A stretch of 64,000 nt of DNA from Eudorina sp. 2006-703-Eu-15 (taxonomy: Eukaryota; Chlorophyta; Chlorophyceae; Chlamydomonadales; Volvocaceae): assembly GCA_003117195.1 (NCBI GenBank), contig BDSI01000023.1, forward strand, positions 372,001 to 436,000. Direction: 5' to 3'. A model generated the notes under the pieces. That model was given only the letters and a program-made list of their open reading frames with translations. It ran no database searches and had not been told where the DNA came from. Shown here one piece after another: positions 36,249 through 46,755 of this stretch; position 1 is the first letter of the stretch, and each line of letters starts with the position of its first letter. The position numbers were made by a program, and so were the translations under genes.

Positions 36249-39200
36249 TCAGCTCTTGCGGCCCAGCCCCGCAAAGCCGCCCTTGCGGCGCCACTGCGGC
36301 GCGCCGGACACGAACCGCTCCTCGCGGAACGACCACCCCTGGACCGCCGCTGCTACCAAACCCAGACAGGCGGCCAGGGCGCCGGCCAGCGGGCCCCACC
36401 CGCCCACGGCCGCGACGCCTTCCGGCCGGGTCGCCGCCACCACCGCCAGCGCCACCGTCGCGACCGCCGCCAGCCCCGCCGCCGCCGTGAGTGCCGTACA
36501 CACTGCCGTCACCAGCTTCATGCCCCGCTGGCACACCGCGCAGTGCCGAACATGCCGCTCCTGCCGGGACAGGATCTGCTCCAGGGACAGCTCCTGGGAT
36601 GGCCAACTGCTGTACGTGGGTCCGGTCTGTACGGCAGGTTGCCGCCCCCACAGGCTTTCCGGATACCCCGCCTGCCGCAGCCAGGAACCCATGGCCGCCA
36701 CCCCCATGTCCGCCTTGCTGTTCAAGTAGTAATCACGAGCTGTTAGGCCGTTGCGCCACATCAGGGGACCCAACCTGCACAGGGGTCGGCAAGGAAGGGG
36801 GCTAGCCAGGACAGGTGTGGAGGCATTCAAACCACCATTGCATAACCAGCACGGCGCAGGGTGCGGCGCGCGATATGTTGCAGGAAGGCCCTGTCAGAAA
36901 GGCGTCCACGCGCGCGGGGCTTGGGCTGGATGCTGCTGCTGGGCTTGGGCACGCGGAAAGACCTGCCTCTGGCAGCTCCCGCTGCAACTAATAACCTAAC
37001 CGCTCTAAATGCTACTCGCAACATCCCCTATTCGCAGTTTCGCACAGACCCGCGACGGCCGGTGCAGTGCCGCGGATAACCGGAGATGTGGGCCCTCCGG
37101 CGCGCAACGCCGGTTGGCGTGGTCATCTCCCCAGCGGAAATTTCGTGACCTGACCCCCCAGCCCGAAGACGGTGGATGATGAATTGCTCGCGTAAAAACA
37201 TCACCCACTTGCTCAGTACGGCGAGGTCCTGGTCGCCAATGAGTCCAGAGCTGTACACCCAGTGCGGCAGCGCCCCGAACAGTCGGAACAGCCAGCTGGG
37301 AGCAGGACCTTTCCTCGTGCCGGTTCCGGTGCCTGTGTTAATGTGGGTCCTGGCGGCGCTGCTGACGTCATCCTCTCCGGTGCGTTTGCCGTTGGGATCT
37401 GTGTGCGGCCGCACGGACCCCGAGGTCGCCTGCGAGGGCGACTGCTGGGGCGCCGCCGCCGAACCGCTCCCGTTAGTGCCGTCCGTGCCCGGGGCGGGCC
37501 GGGCAGCGGCGCTCGCAGCCTCCGAAACCATGTCCAGCCGCTGCGGTACCGTCGGCTGCTGCCCGGCGTCTGCGGGGAGCAGTTGCCCACGCGGCGGGTC
37601 TTGCCCATGTACGGCGCCACCTAGGTAGCTCCGCTGGAAGGCACGGCAAACTCCCGGTCGTACCGGTACGACAAGCGTGATGTAGTGAATGTCACCGCTG
37701 GGTGAGGGGTACATCACCCTGAGGGGCGACGAGCGCGGCACGACATTGCGCCTTATGTGCTGCGGGGTGGCAAAACGCAGCGCACATAAGCAGCCCAGGT
37801 AGCATAACCGTACGATACCGCACGGTTATGATGATGGGCATGATGGGATGCGAAATGACGTCAGGCCAGTACCGGCAGTCACTCTCGGATCACTGAAATC
37901 ACCGAATGTGGAGCGCAACCCATCAACATCAACACCGGGTCCAACACACCCGGGGCGTTTGCTGCACAACACATCCTGGGCTGCAAATCGCAGCCACTAA
38001 CAGATCGGTAGACACGTGCCTACATAACGCACCCGATATTGCATTGCAACCGTATCGTATATTGCAACCAATCGTACGTACATACGAGGGAGCAGCGGCC
38101 GCCCTTGCCTCACCAGGTGTTGAAGGGCGGTTGGAAGTCCCGGAAAGCCACCGAGTCGCCCTGCTGCTTCTCGTAAGCCCCATGCGCCCAGCGGAAGCCG
38201 CCCCGCAGGTCAACCGCCCGGGTGAGCCGCCCACCGAAGGGCACGTAGTTCTCCATGCGGAAGCTGGACGCTGCGGAGGCGCGGCAGGCAGGGGGGTGAT
38301 GCGCACGGACACGACCCCAAAGGATGGGCCGTCGGCGCTGGTTAGTTGCAGGACCGCGCGGAAGTCCCAAGTCAGCGAACAAACCCGCGCGTCGCAGCAG
38401 CTGCACGCCCGCTCGGGACCAATGAGCGCAGGGCTGCGCGGGGCGTGTGGCAATACGTGGCAGAATGCCGCGAGGCTGCTATGGCCGGCCCGTTCGTCTG
38501 TAAGGTCTGTCACAGCCGTGGAAGCCCCAGGTCTCGGGCGCAGGCAGCCATTGGAGCGAGCGGCCAAGTTCTGTGTTTCGTACGACGGGGGGCCGCGTAT
38601 ATGAGTCTCACGCACGCTGTAAGTACAACCAACTTTGAACGTGCGGAACGCGCTCCCCATACCGTCACCTCTCGCTCCGGTCTAGGCCGCTGTGAGGCCC
38701 CACGAGAGGCCACGCGGCGGCCCTCACCTCCGTGGTGCAGGAAGTTGGCGTGGGAGGGGTCCATGCCCTGCTCCACGATGTACCTGGGGCGCGTACGCGG
38801 TGACGCCGCAACGTACGGGAGTGCCAAAGAAGGGCATGAGGACGGCACGTGGGCAGCGAAACCAGATGATCAGGCCGCGGAAGCGACGGATCCAGGTCCG
38901 GATCCGAATCCGAATTGCCCCATTACAGCGGACCCCACCCACCCGGGAGTCGTCGGTGCTCTTATTTACCAGGAGCGAGGAGATACCGTACATAAAGGCG
39001 GCGGCAAGGTGGCCACACCTCTTATTATATGTCCACCCGGCCATCTAGGTGCTGTACTGGTCTTCCCCCAAAGCCAGGAGATGAGAGAGCCGTCGGCCGA
39101 AAGCGCCGGGAGGCACCGGGAAGCGCAGCTGGACGCGCACCCATGCCTGACAACGGAGACGGTACGATACGGATACGGCACGCATACAGTACGGATACGG

Positions 39201-40381
39201 ATGCGGATACGGTACGGTGCGGATACGGTACGGTACGATACTTGGCGTACTCACTGATAATCAGCTGGGACCTCAGTCATGACCCAGTCCAGTAGGGGCG
39301 CCACCTCGGGGCCCAGGATCCGGGGCTCGGCCGCTGTCGCCAGGGCGGCGAGTCCCTCCTCGCTTGCGTCGAGCCAGGCGAACAGCATGTCACCGTGCTC
39401 CAGGGTGGGGAAGGTTGTGACGCACGAGCGCTTGCTGGTACAGGCGGTGGCCGCGGCCCGTGGGTCATTGATGAGCTGCGGTCAGACGCGGGAGTCAGCA
39501 ACAGCCTTCAGCGAGCGTGTTGCGATTAAACTGACGCATGGGTCAGTGGAGTGGGATGCATGTTGCGCAGGCACTTGTGAATCCAATGTATGGCTGCAGG
39601 GTCCCGTTGGTAGAAACCAAGCATCAGCCGGGTCGTGTGTCGATTGCGCACTCCGTTCAACATCCCTCCTCGTCCCCCCCTTCCCCTCCCCCTCCTCACC
39701 TGCGGCACCTTGGTGCACGCGCCGCCCTCGTTGAACTCCCAGCCGTGGTACGAGCACGCGATGCGCGTGCCGCCCGCCTCCATCCGCCCCTCGGACAGCG
39801 GCGCCAGGCGGTGCGGACACATGTCCCGCATCACCACCCAGCCGCGCGCCGCGTGCCGCCACACCACCAGCGGCTGACCCAGCAGCATCACGGGGCTGGG
39901 CCGGGAGGGGTCCAAGAAAGAGACAGGCGACACGGGGACCCAGTTCCGCTGCCACACATACGGCTGGGACGGCTGTAGCTGCTGCTCGGGGGCTGCTGTG
40001 CGCTCACCGGCGGCTGTAGCTGGTGGACTAACGCCGGCTGTCGCGGGGGCTTCAGTGACAGTGGCGACGGACGGAGCCGCTGCGGGCAGAGAGATGAAGA
40101 ATGAGGGAAACTGTTACACAGCAGAGCCTCCCCCCAAAGGGTATCGATCACGTCGGTCGGGGTTGACAGCACGCGGGGCAACACCGGAATCCAAAGAGCA
40201 GTGTCAGGCGCCGCCGCCTGCGCATCACAGATGCGTGGAACACATGCGTGATTGAAGTTACCGCGGACCCCACACCCGACACACCAGCGCCCCGCCGACA
40301 CAGCACCGAGGCACCCCCGCACCACGTGCCTGCGATGCAAATCTGCGATGCACGCGCTGTCTGGGAAATCGCAGAGGACAT
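36249..40381 (-). CDS. Pheophorbide a oxygenase-like Rieske monooxygenase, copy B
   Basis: Paralogue of the gene at 29052-33881, same strand and order. Seven exons: 40381-40285 (tentative transit-peptide exon MSSAISQTARASQ with a GTGTGT donor), 40079-39700, 39475-39255, 38783-38728, 38270-38114, 37718-37209 and 36774-36249; about 648 residues. Exons 3, 4 and 5 have exactly the same lengths as in copy A (221, 56, 157 nt). The Rieske ligands are CPHRLAPLSEG and CSYHGWEF, the iron site is DPSHANFLHHG, and the C-terminal CxxC is RHCAVCQRG with two hydrophobic helices. The middle of the protein differs strongly from copy A (MENYVPFGGRLTRAVDLRG here), and the low-complexity insert in exon 6 is longer. 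The full set of catalytic residues suggests an active enzyme with a shifted substrate or expression. Confidence 0.9.
36267..36745. repeat. Near-identical 3' block shared with oxygenase copy A (29079-29560)
   Basis: Partner of the block in copy A, in the same orientation. Confidence 0.9.
39159..39241. repeat. GGATAC/GGTAC short-unit repeat in an intron of oxygenase copy B
   Basis: An imperfect array of GGATAC and GGTAC units starting 14 nt inside the exon 3-exon 4 intron. Related ACGGTAC words recur near 35770 and 37805. Confidence 0.8.
39696..39917. repeat. Near-identical Rieske-exon block shared with copy A (33086-33307)
   Basis: Partner of the block in copy A, in the same orientation. Confidence 0.88.
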
Positions 40382-41521
40382 CTTCGGCAAGGCTGACCGG
40401 TACGCAAGATGCCCGAATGAGGCGGGATCGGTATAGATCGCACCGCTTTCCAGTGCCACATTGAGGTCATGCCGTGCCCATGTATCCTAATTAGGGTGCT
40501 CTCCAGCAGCGACCCACCGGCGGACGGAGAACTCCTTGCGGCTGTGGCTCTGGCCGGCGCGGAGTTCCAGCGGGGGCCGGGGCCGCCGCGTGGTTGGTGG
40601 GGCAGCAGCGCGCCATGTACACGGCTGCTGGCTGATTGGCGGCAGACGCCGAGTGGCGCAGGCCGGGGGATGATCGAAGCCATTGCACAATGATGGCAGG
40701 AAGGCAACTGGGGTGCTGCGCTATCTGCGGGATTTCTTCTAGGAGTGGCTGCGTCTTATATTTGGAGCAGGATTCTGGTGGAAGCTTACACTGCGGCGCT
40801 TGCTACAGACCACAGCATCCGGGCGCGCAACCACCGCCTAGAACTGCGGTTGCTTGTTTGTTGGTTGTCAAACCTTGGCAGCTACTTGGAACGCGGTGCG
40901 CACTTCGTTGCTTTGCCGGCGGCGCCCCTCTGTGGGTATCCTCCCACCCACGTGCGTCGCAATAGTTGTGAGCGTTGCACTTCGCTCCGGAGCCGAACGA
41001 AAAGGGGGGGCACGTGCGGGTCAAGTACTGGCTGGCCCACAAGATGACACTGCCTGTGCCGAATGGCCGATGGACGTTTCTGAGGCTGTACCTTTCCATT
41101 CCGCCTGGCTGAGGCCTGGGGCCCTGGGCTTGTCGTACAGCCAATGCCAGTCTCTAGCGTCAGATCCCTGCGTGCCCTAGGAATGACGGAGCTGTCTACT
41201 CGGGTCCGTTGGATCGCCGCGGGTGTGAAGGAGGTCCCAACACTTCTGGCGCGATATCAATAATTGCGACACGTATTGGAACGCTGTGTAATTATCGGTG
41301 TAATGCGTTGGAATGACGTTGTACCGTTAGATTGCTGGCCAGATGCGGCGGTCACCCGCGTTGGCTGGGCTATGGCAGTACGTAAGATGTCGATTATCAA
41401 TGCGACGTCGACCTCGACACTGTTTGTTTGTTTGTTTGTTTGTTTGTTTGTTTGTTTGTTTGTTTGTTTGTTTGTTTGTTTGTTTGTTTGTTTGTTTGTT
41501 TGTTTGTTTGTTTGTTTGTTT

Positions 41522-41563
<42 letters not shown>

Positions 41564-42839
41564 TTTGTTTGTTTGTTTGTTTTGTTTGTTTGTTTGTTTG
41601 TTTGTTTGTTTGTTTGTTTGTTTGTTTGTTTGTTTGTTTGTTTGTTTGTTTGTTTGTTTGTTTTTTGTTTGTTTGTTTGTTTGTTTGTTTGTTTGTTTGT
41701 TTGTTTGTTTGTTTGTTTGTTTGTTTGTTTGTTTGTTTGTTTGTTTGTTTGTTTGCCTGCTCGTTTGCTTGTTCGCTCATCGGCTTGGGCCAACACGTGC
41801 TTTGCGCGATGCGCCTCGTCTGGCCAAAAGGCCGCTGCAGTGACTTGCCCGCCCAAGCTCCGGGCGAGGGCCTCCGTCCTGTCCGTTGGATCGATACACG
41901 CCGTCTTGCTCCCCCGACCAGCCGACCTTGGCCCCGCACCAGGGCCGAGCTCCTCCATCCATCGAAAGCTAATTATATCAGGTACGCAACAGGGTGACAA
42001 ACACTCCGCGCCTTTAAAGCACCCGAACAGGGCAGCCATCGCGTGTTCCTGGATAACCAGCTAAAGGATCGAATCAGGCTGCAGAGGACCCCAGCAGGCC
42101 ATCTGTGACAGTCGGAGCCTCCTCACCACACACTGCCCATACAGCAAAACTTTCACGCCGGCAACTCGGCCCAGCGTTAGCCTGTTACCTGCCATCGAGT
42201 TGAAACCATTGCTGGTCCTTATACTATGAGATGACGAGAGGGCATCGCTTGTTAGTCTATGACAAATTTGGCGGTACTTCGGCAACGAGAGAGGATTCGT
42301 GGCCCTGGGCGAGAAGGTCTGCGTGGGGCAGTCCGCTGCACCTGTACCGCGAGTAGGCGCGAGCGACTACTGTAGCTGTCGATTTCGACGGTTGGCAAGG
42401 GTTGGTACCCTACGGACGCCCAGCGGATCAACTGCAATTTTCTGTTCGCTCTAACTTTAGTAGTTTGCGTTGCATAGTCGACCATGACCGCCTTGATGGT
42501 CAACCGTGAATACCCACGCCGACCGAGCGAGCTTGTCGGAAACTACGGCAGGTCGCCATCTTGTTTTATGGTTAATAATAAGCAATCTATGTAAAGTAAT
42601 ATACAGCAATACTCCTAAATGCAAAGGTAATGATAATTTTTTGCGGTGCCTCATGAGTAAGAACAGAATTCGAGCTCCTATATTAATCCCACGAAGCCTG
42701 TACTTTGTGTATCTTATCGATTGTACGTGGAAGCCTTTATCCGCGCATTATTGCACGTCCAACAGATGGAGCTATTCATTGTTTGCAGCCAGAGAGCCTA
42801 ACCAAACGTAATTGCCTTAAGCTGGCATGTAATATTTCT
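40382..42839. other. Gene-poor stretch between oxygenase copy B and the TTC14-like gene
   Basis: About 2.5 kb. It contains the promoter side of copy B, the long TTTG repeat at 41421-41755 and an AT-rich part (about 42550-42840). No supportable coding sequence. Confidence 0.5.
41421..41755. repeat. Long (TTTG)n microsatellite with an internal 40-T run
   Basis: About 335 bp almost purely TTTG/TGTT units, broken by a T40 tract at 41523-41562 and two one- or two-base slips. The open frames across it are repeat artefacts. Confidence 0.98.
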
Positions 42840-45380
42840 ATGGAGGTCGACGCGTTGGAACAGGTCACTGACAGGTTACGGACGCTCTTGCGGCTGAAGG
42901 TCAGATGCGTGAACTTGAAATGGCACTGGCAGAAAAATTTACATTTGAGTCCTGGTACTGAGTACTATACTGGGCCTCCATGAATTTTGGGGCACGCGTG
43001 GGTCCACGCGCGGTTTCGTGTGGTACCGTGTCCTTGAGCGGTCCCCCGCCGGCGGTGATGGCGATCCTATGGCCAGGCAGGACAACGTCCCGCATGCTGC
43101 TGCTCGCCCGTGCGTGCACGCCCTTCACTGGGGCGATGTGCGATTTTCTTCTGCCACTGGCATGCCAACTCCGCAACGCCGTCTAGCCCCCGCCGCGCCG
43201 CCCGCCGCCCTCGGACACATCTGCTGCGCGCCACGCCCACCCAGCCTTCTAACGTCGCGGCGATGTGGCCACCTCGCAGGTACCTGACCTGCTGCTCCAG
43301 GCGGAATGCGGCGGCGGCCTGGAGCTGCCGACGCCGCTGCCCTGGGGCTTCGCCAACGTGCCCGCGCTGTACAGGCTCGCGGACTACGCGGAGCGGGACC
43401 TCCAGGAGCTGCGGGACGCGAAGCGCCGTGCCCGCTCACCTCCTCCTGGGCAGCAGCATGCCGCCGATGAGCGGGACCCAGATCAGGAGCCGCAGCGCCC
43501 GGGAGCGGAGCCGCAGGGGCACGACCAGGAGGGCCCCGAGCCGGGGCGAGGGGGTTCGGAGGGCCCTGCGCAGGACCGACCCTCCCTCGCCGACCATGGG
43601 CCTGAACCGCCGGGGACATCACTCGCAAGCGATGAGGGCGCTTCGGGCGCAGGCAGCCAGGGCCGAGCTAGCGAGCCGCGGAATGGTACAGAGCCCGACG
43701 CGGTTGCGGCGGCTGAGGCTGCAGGAGCCGCAGAGCGCCCCGCCGATGATTGCAGCGGGCGCGACGAGGAGGACGTAGGGGACGACGCGGGTGGCCCGGG
43801 CCGGGTCCCGGAGGCGGAACCCGCGCCAACGACGGCGCCGCGGCCGTTCGCCTGCGGCGCCTTCCTGGAGAGCTTGGAACTGAGCCGCACGTACCGCAGC
43901 CCGCACTGCGAGGCCGCCATGGCGGAGGCGATGGGCATGATGGAGCTGTACGACGGCCTGTCAGGCTCCACGCTGGGGCCGCCGCCGAGCCGGCCGGACC
44001 TGGAGGCCCTGCGGACCCTGTTCAAGGAGCACATCAACGCACGCTGGGCGTTGGAGGCGGTGAAGCAGGGCGTGGGAGCGGCCAAGCAAGGTGAGCCTAT
44101 TGGGACTATGGGAGTTAATTCCATCCAAAGTGGGCAGGGCGGGGCAGGGCAGAGTCTGTATGGACCGCATTCTGGCGGACGTCGCCAGGACGTCACACGC
44201 GCACGCACTCACACCGGTAATCCGCCAGCCCCTGATAATTTACGTGTTTTTTTTCCGGCGCGTCGTGCCCCCGAGGAGTGCATGCTACCGAGGAATTCCC
44301 TTCGCGCCGCGGTGTTCCGCAGGCAACTACGCCGATGCGCACAAGGCCTACGCCCGGGCCCTGGAGCTGGACCCTGCGAGCGTGGAGGCCTACGTGGCCC
44401 GGGGCGCCGCGCACGCCAACCAGCGCGCCTTCGCCGATGCCGAGCGGGACCTGCGCCACGCGTTGACCCTGGACCCCGCCCACCGCAACGCGGCGGCGTA
44501 CCTGGAGGCGGTCCTGCGCAAGGTGGAGGAGCAGCAGCAGCAGCTGGAGGCGCTGGAGGAGGAGCGACAAATGGTCCTGGCGCGGCAGACCCAGCAGCAG
44601 CACGCTCGGGATAAGCGGAGGCAGACTGGGGTAATAGGCGGGACGACGGAGGGCAGGGGCGGGCGGGCCTGGATGGCACACTCGCCAGGAGCCGCGATGG
44701 CGGCGGCGCCGGGCCGACCCGCGGGTCAGGATGGGATGCAGGGCCCGCCGTCAGCGCCGGGGAGGCTGCAGCGAGGGGGCGGCGGCGGCGACACGGGGCT
44801 CCAGCCGGATGCCGCAGGACGGCGGCGGCGGCGGGCCAGCGATAGCAGCGGCACCGAGGAGGGGAGCGACGATAGCAGCGGCAGTGGTGACAGCAGTGGT
44901 GGAACGCCAGGTAGGTGCCTAGGATTGGTGGCTCCGTCGACAAGATACACACAGCAATCCGGTGCTTCTTCTCTAAACACACAGCAATCCGATTTGTTAC
45001 TTGGCCGGCATGTGGAGCCCTGCCTGTGCCTGTGCCACCCAGGGCTGGTAATTAGCCATGGCACGAAGCCCACGGTATGGTAGGACGTGCAAGCTCAAGC
45101 GGGCGGGCGTGTGTGGTGCTGGGGCACAATGCGCGAGATGGGGGTTGAGGTTGACTGGCGCGCTCGCGCCCTGTGCTGCCGCCGCCGCCTCTGTCCTGCA
45201 GGACGAACGGCTTCCTTGCAACCCGGCAGCGACGACATCAGGCGGGCTCTTGAAGTCGTGCTCAAGGCGCGCAAGCAGAAGAAAAAATCCAAGCACAAGA
45301 GCAAGCAGAAGAAGAAGCACAAGAAGTCCAAGAAGCGACGGCGAGACTGGGGGGCGCCACCGCAGCCTCGGCGACACTGA
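42840..45380 (+). CDS. TTC14: TTC14-like tetratricopeptide-repeat protein
   Basis: Exons 43280-44090, 44323-44910 and 45202-45380 are firm and their phases close. A first exon at 42840-42899 (MEVDALEQVTDRLRTLLRLK) fits by phase but is tentative; with it the protein is 545 residues. A conserved block before the TPRs reads YRSPHCEAAMAEAMGMMELY, then INARWALEAVKQGVGAAKQG. Two TPR units follow (NYADAHKAYARALELDP, AFADAERDLRHALTLDP), the second ending HRNAAAYLEAVLRK. Next are a Gln/Glu coiled coil, a Ser/Asp-rich stretch and a Lys-rich end (KKKSKHKSKQKKKHKKSKK). This order is that of animal TTC14. The family's N-terminal S1 RNA-binding domain was not found, so it is absent here or lies in exons I could not see. 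TTC14 function is poorly known; the charged tail suggests a nuclear, RNA-linked protein. Confidence 0.8.
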
Positions 45381-45483
45381 GGGCGTGATTATGTGGCCGT
45401 CGTTTCAACAAAAAGCGAAAGCGCATGTCCCAACCGACGTAGCGTGTGTTTACACTCGGTGATTGACGTTGATCTGGGTCGCC

Positions 45484-45488
45484 TGTAA
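45484..45488 (+). terminator. TGTAA poly(A) signal of the TTC14-like gene
   Basis: TGTAA 104 nt past the stop. Use is inferred. Confidence 0.5.
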
Positions 45489-46067
45489 CAACGACCAAGA
45501 AGTGCACTGCTAGTGCCGTACCGGCCGTACTCATGCCCATATGCGGCACAATCGCGAATGAACGAGCTACTCGGCGCTCACACCGCCCTAACTTGTGGCA
45601 TATGTCCGAACCTAGCGTGTGCATGAGGTTCGGACCGCTCACGTGACAAGGCCGCACAGCAGCAGCAGCCTCAGCCTCGAGTACACATAGCTTTTGAGCC
45701 ACTCTCATGCGTCACCCCAGGATGGCCCCATGGACTTCATTTGGTGGTAACATGCAAGCGCACTTTTTCCGTCGAGCCGTGCATTCACGCAAATTCATTC
45801 AGGGCCGAAAGGTGCCGACCAGCCGGGTGAAAAAAGGAGAAATAATACAGCAGCTGAAACCCACGTGCCCTTGACCGGCGGCTACCTCCAGCACCCGTGG
45901 GGGGGGCTTGGTGTCCAGTCGGATGACGGACAGCGGCGGCCGCAGTGCATAAAAGGCTGCCGACCGCTTTCTGCGGCACACGAAATGCGTCCTGGCCAGG
46001 AAAAATGGGCCATTTCAGTACAAAGCGGCGCCGAACCGAACAATAGCGGCATGCGACAGCCACAAAA

Positions 46068-46481
46068 ATGGAAATAACTGGTCCGGAGCTCCTGGCGCGT
46101 CGGTTAGCACACCTATTACCGCGGACAGCCGGCTCTGCTGATCCTGCAATGGAAGCAGATGCAGACGCCCCACAATCGCGGCGTTCGCCGGCTCCGCAGA
46201 TCTCAAATGTCTCAACACATCGCAGGCGGAAGTCGCAGGCCCTAGTGCTGACGATGGCGTCGATGCAACTGTACAGGCTGGACGTCCCCCGACGCCCCAC
46301 ATCGACAGCCGTTGCTCAGGGATACCGTCATGCGACCCCCCACCTGCCCCTTAATCAGTCGGTGGGCACAGGCCCATTGCGGGCTCCTTGCCCGTGCCAT
46401 AGCAGACTACTTATCTCCACACACAAAAATCAATGTATAAATGCTTTCAAAACTAGCTCCTGGTGTCCATTCCCGTCCTAA
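46068..46481 (+). CDS. Doubtful 137-codon ORF
   Basis: Starts at an ATG in reasonable context (ACAAAAATGG), 118 nt past a TATA-like CATAAAAGG at 45948. The product begins MEITGPELLARRLAHLLPR, is basic, and has no recognisable domain. No introns, unlike its neighbours. It may be chance; no function is proposed. Confidence 0.2.
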   Translation: MEITGPELLARRLAHLLPRTAGSADPAMEADADAPQSRRSPAPQISNVSTHRRRKSQALVLTMASMQLYRLDVPRRPTSTAVAQGYRHATPHLPLNQSVGTGPLRAPCPCHSRLLISTHKNQCINAFKTSSWCPFPS

Positions 46482-46755
46482 CTGTTACCAACCACAAAAC
46501 CATGTGCTGTGCCTTCCCAGCCAACACACAAGTCCTCCAGTCTCTAACACGACATCAGTCTCCGCCCTGCTACCGTGTCCTATGTTCCGCCCCACGAACC
46601 CATCCAGTAGACGCGATCCCCACAACACAGCAGACTGCGGCCCGCGGCTGTTGGTTGGACGCCACGGTCACTTAAGTGTCCCATGACCGCGGTAATCTAG
46701 CGGTCAATCCACAGCCTCACCCAGCCATTGACCAGGGGACCGCGCACCCAGACAC

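Larger units (their letters stand above)
45381..46755. other. Gene-poor stretch between the TTC14-like and CREST-like genes
   Basis: About 1.4 kb between two converging stops. A possible short gene lies inside it (see 46068-46481). Otherwise nothing supportable. Confidence 0.45.

Noticed and set aside
41264..42064. Frames of repeated FVCL or TNKQ across the TTTG array
   Set aside because: Pure translation of a microsatellite.
45799..45981. Minus-strand frame with RVLEVAAGQG, like motif I of SAM methyltransferases
   Set aside because: The frame loses resemblance straight after the motif, and no flanking exons with the other methyltransferase motifs were found.
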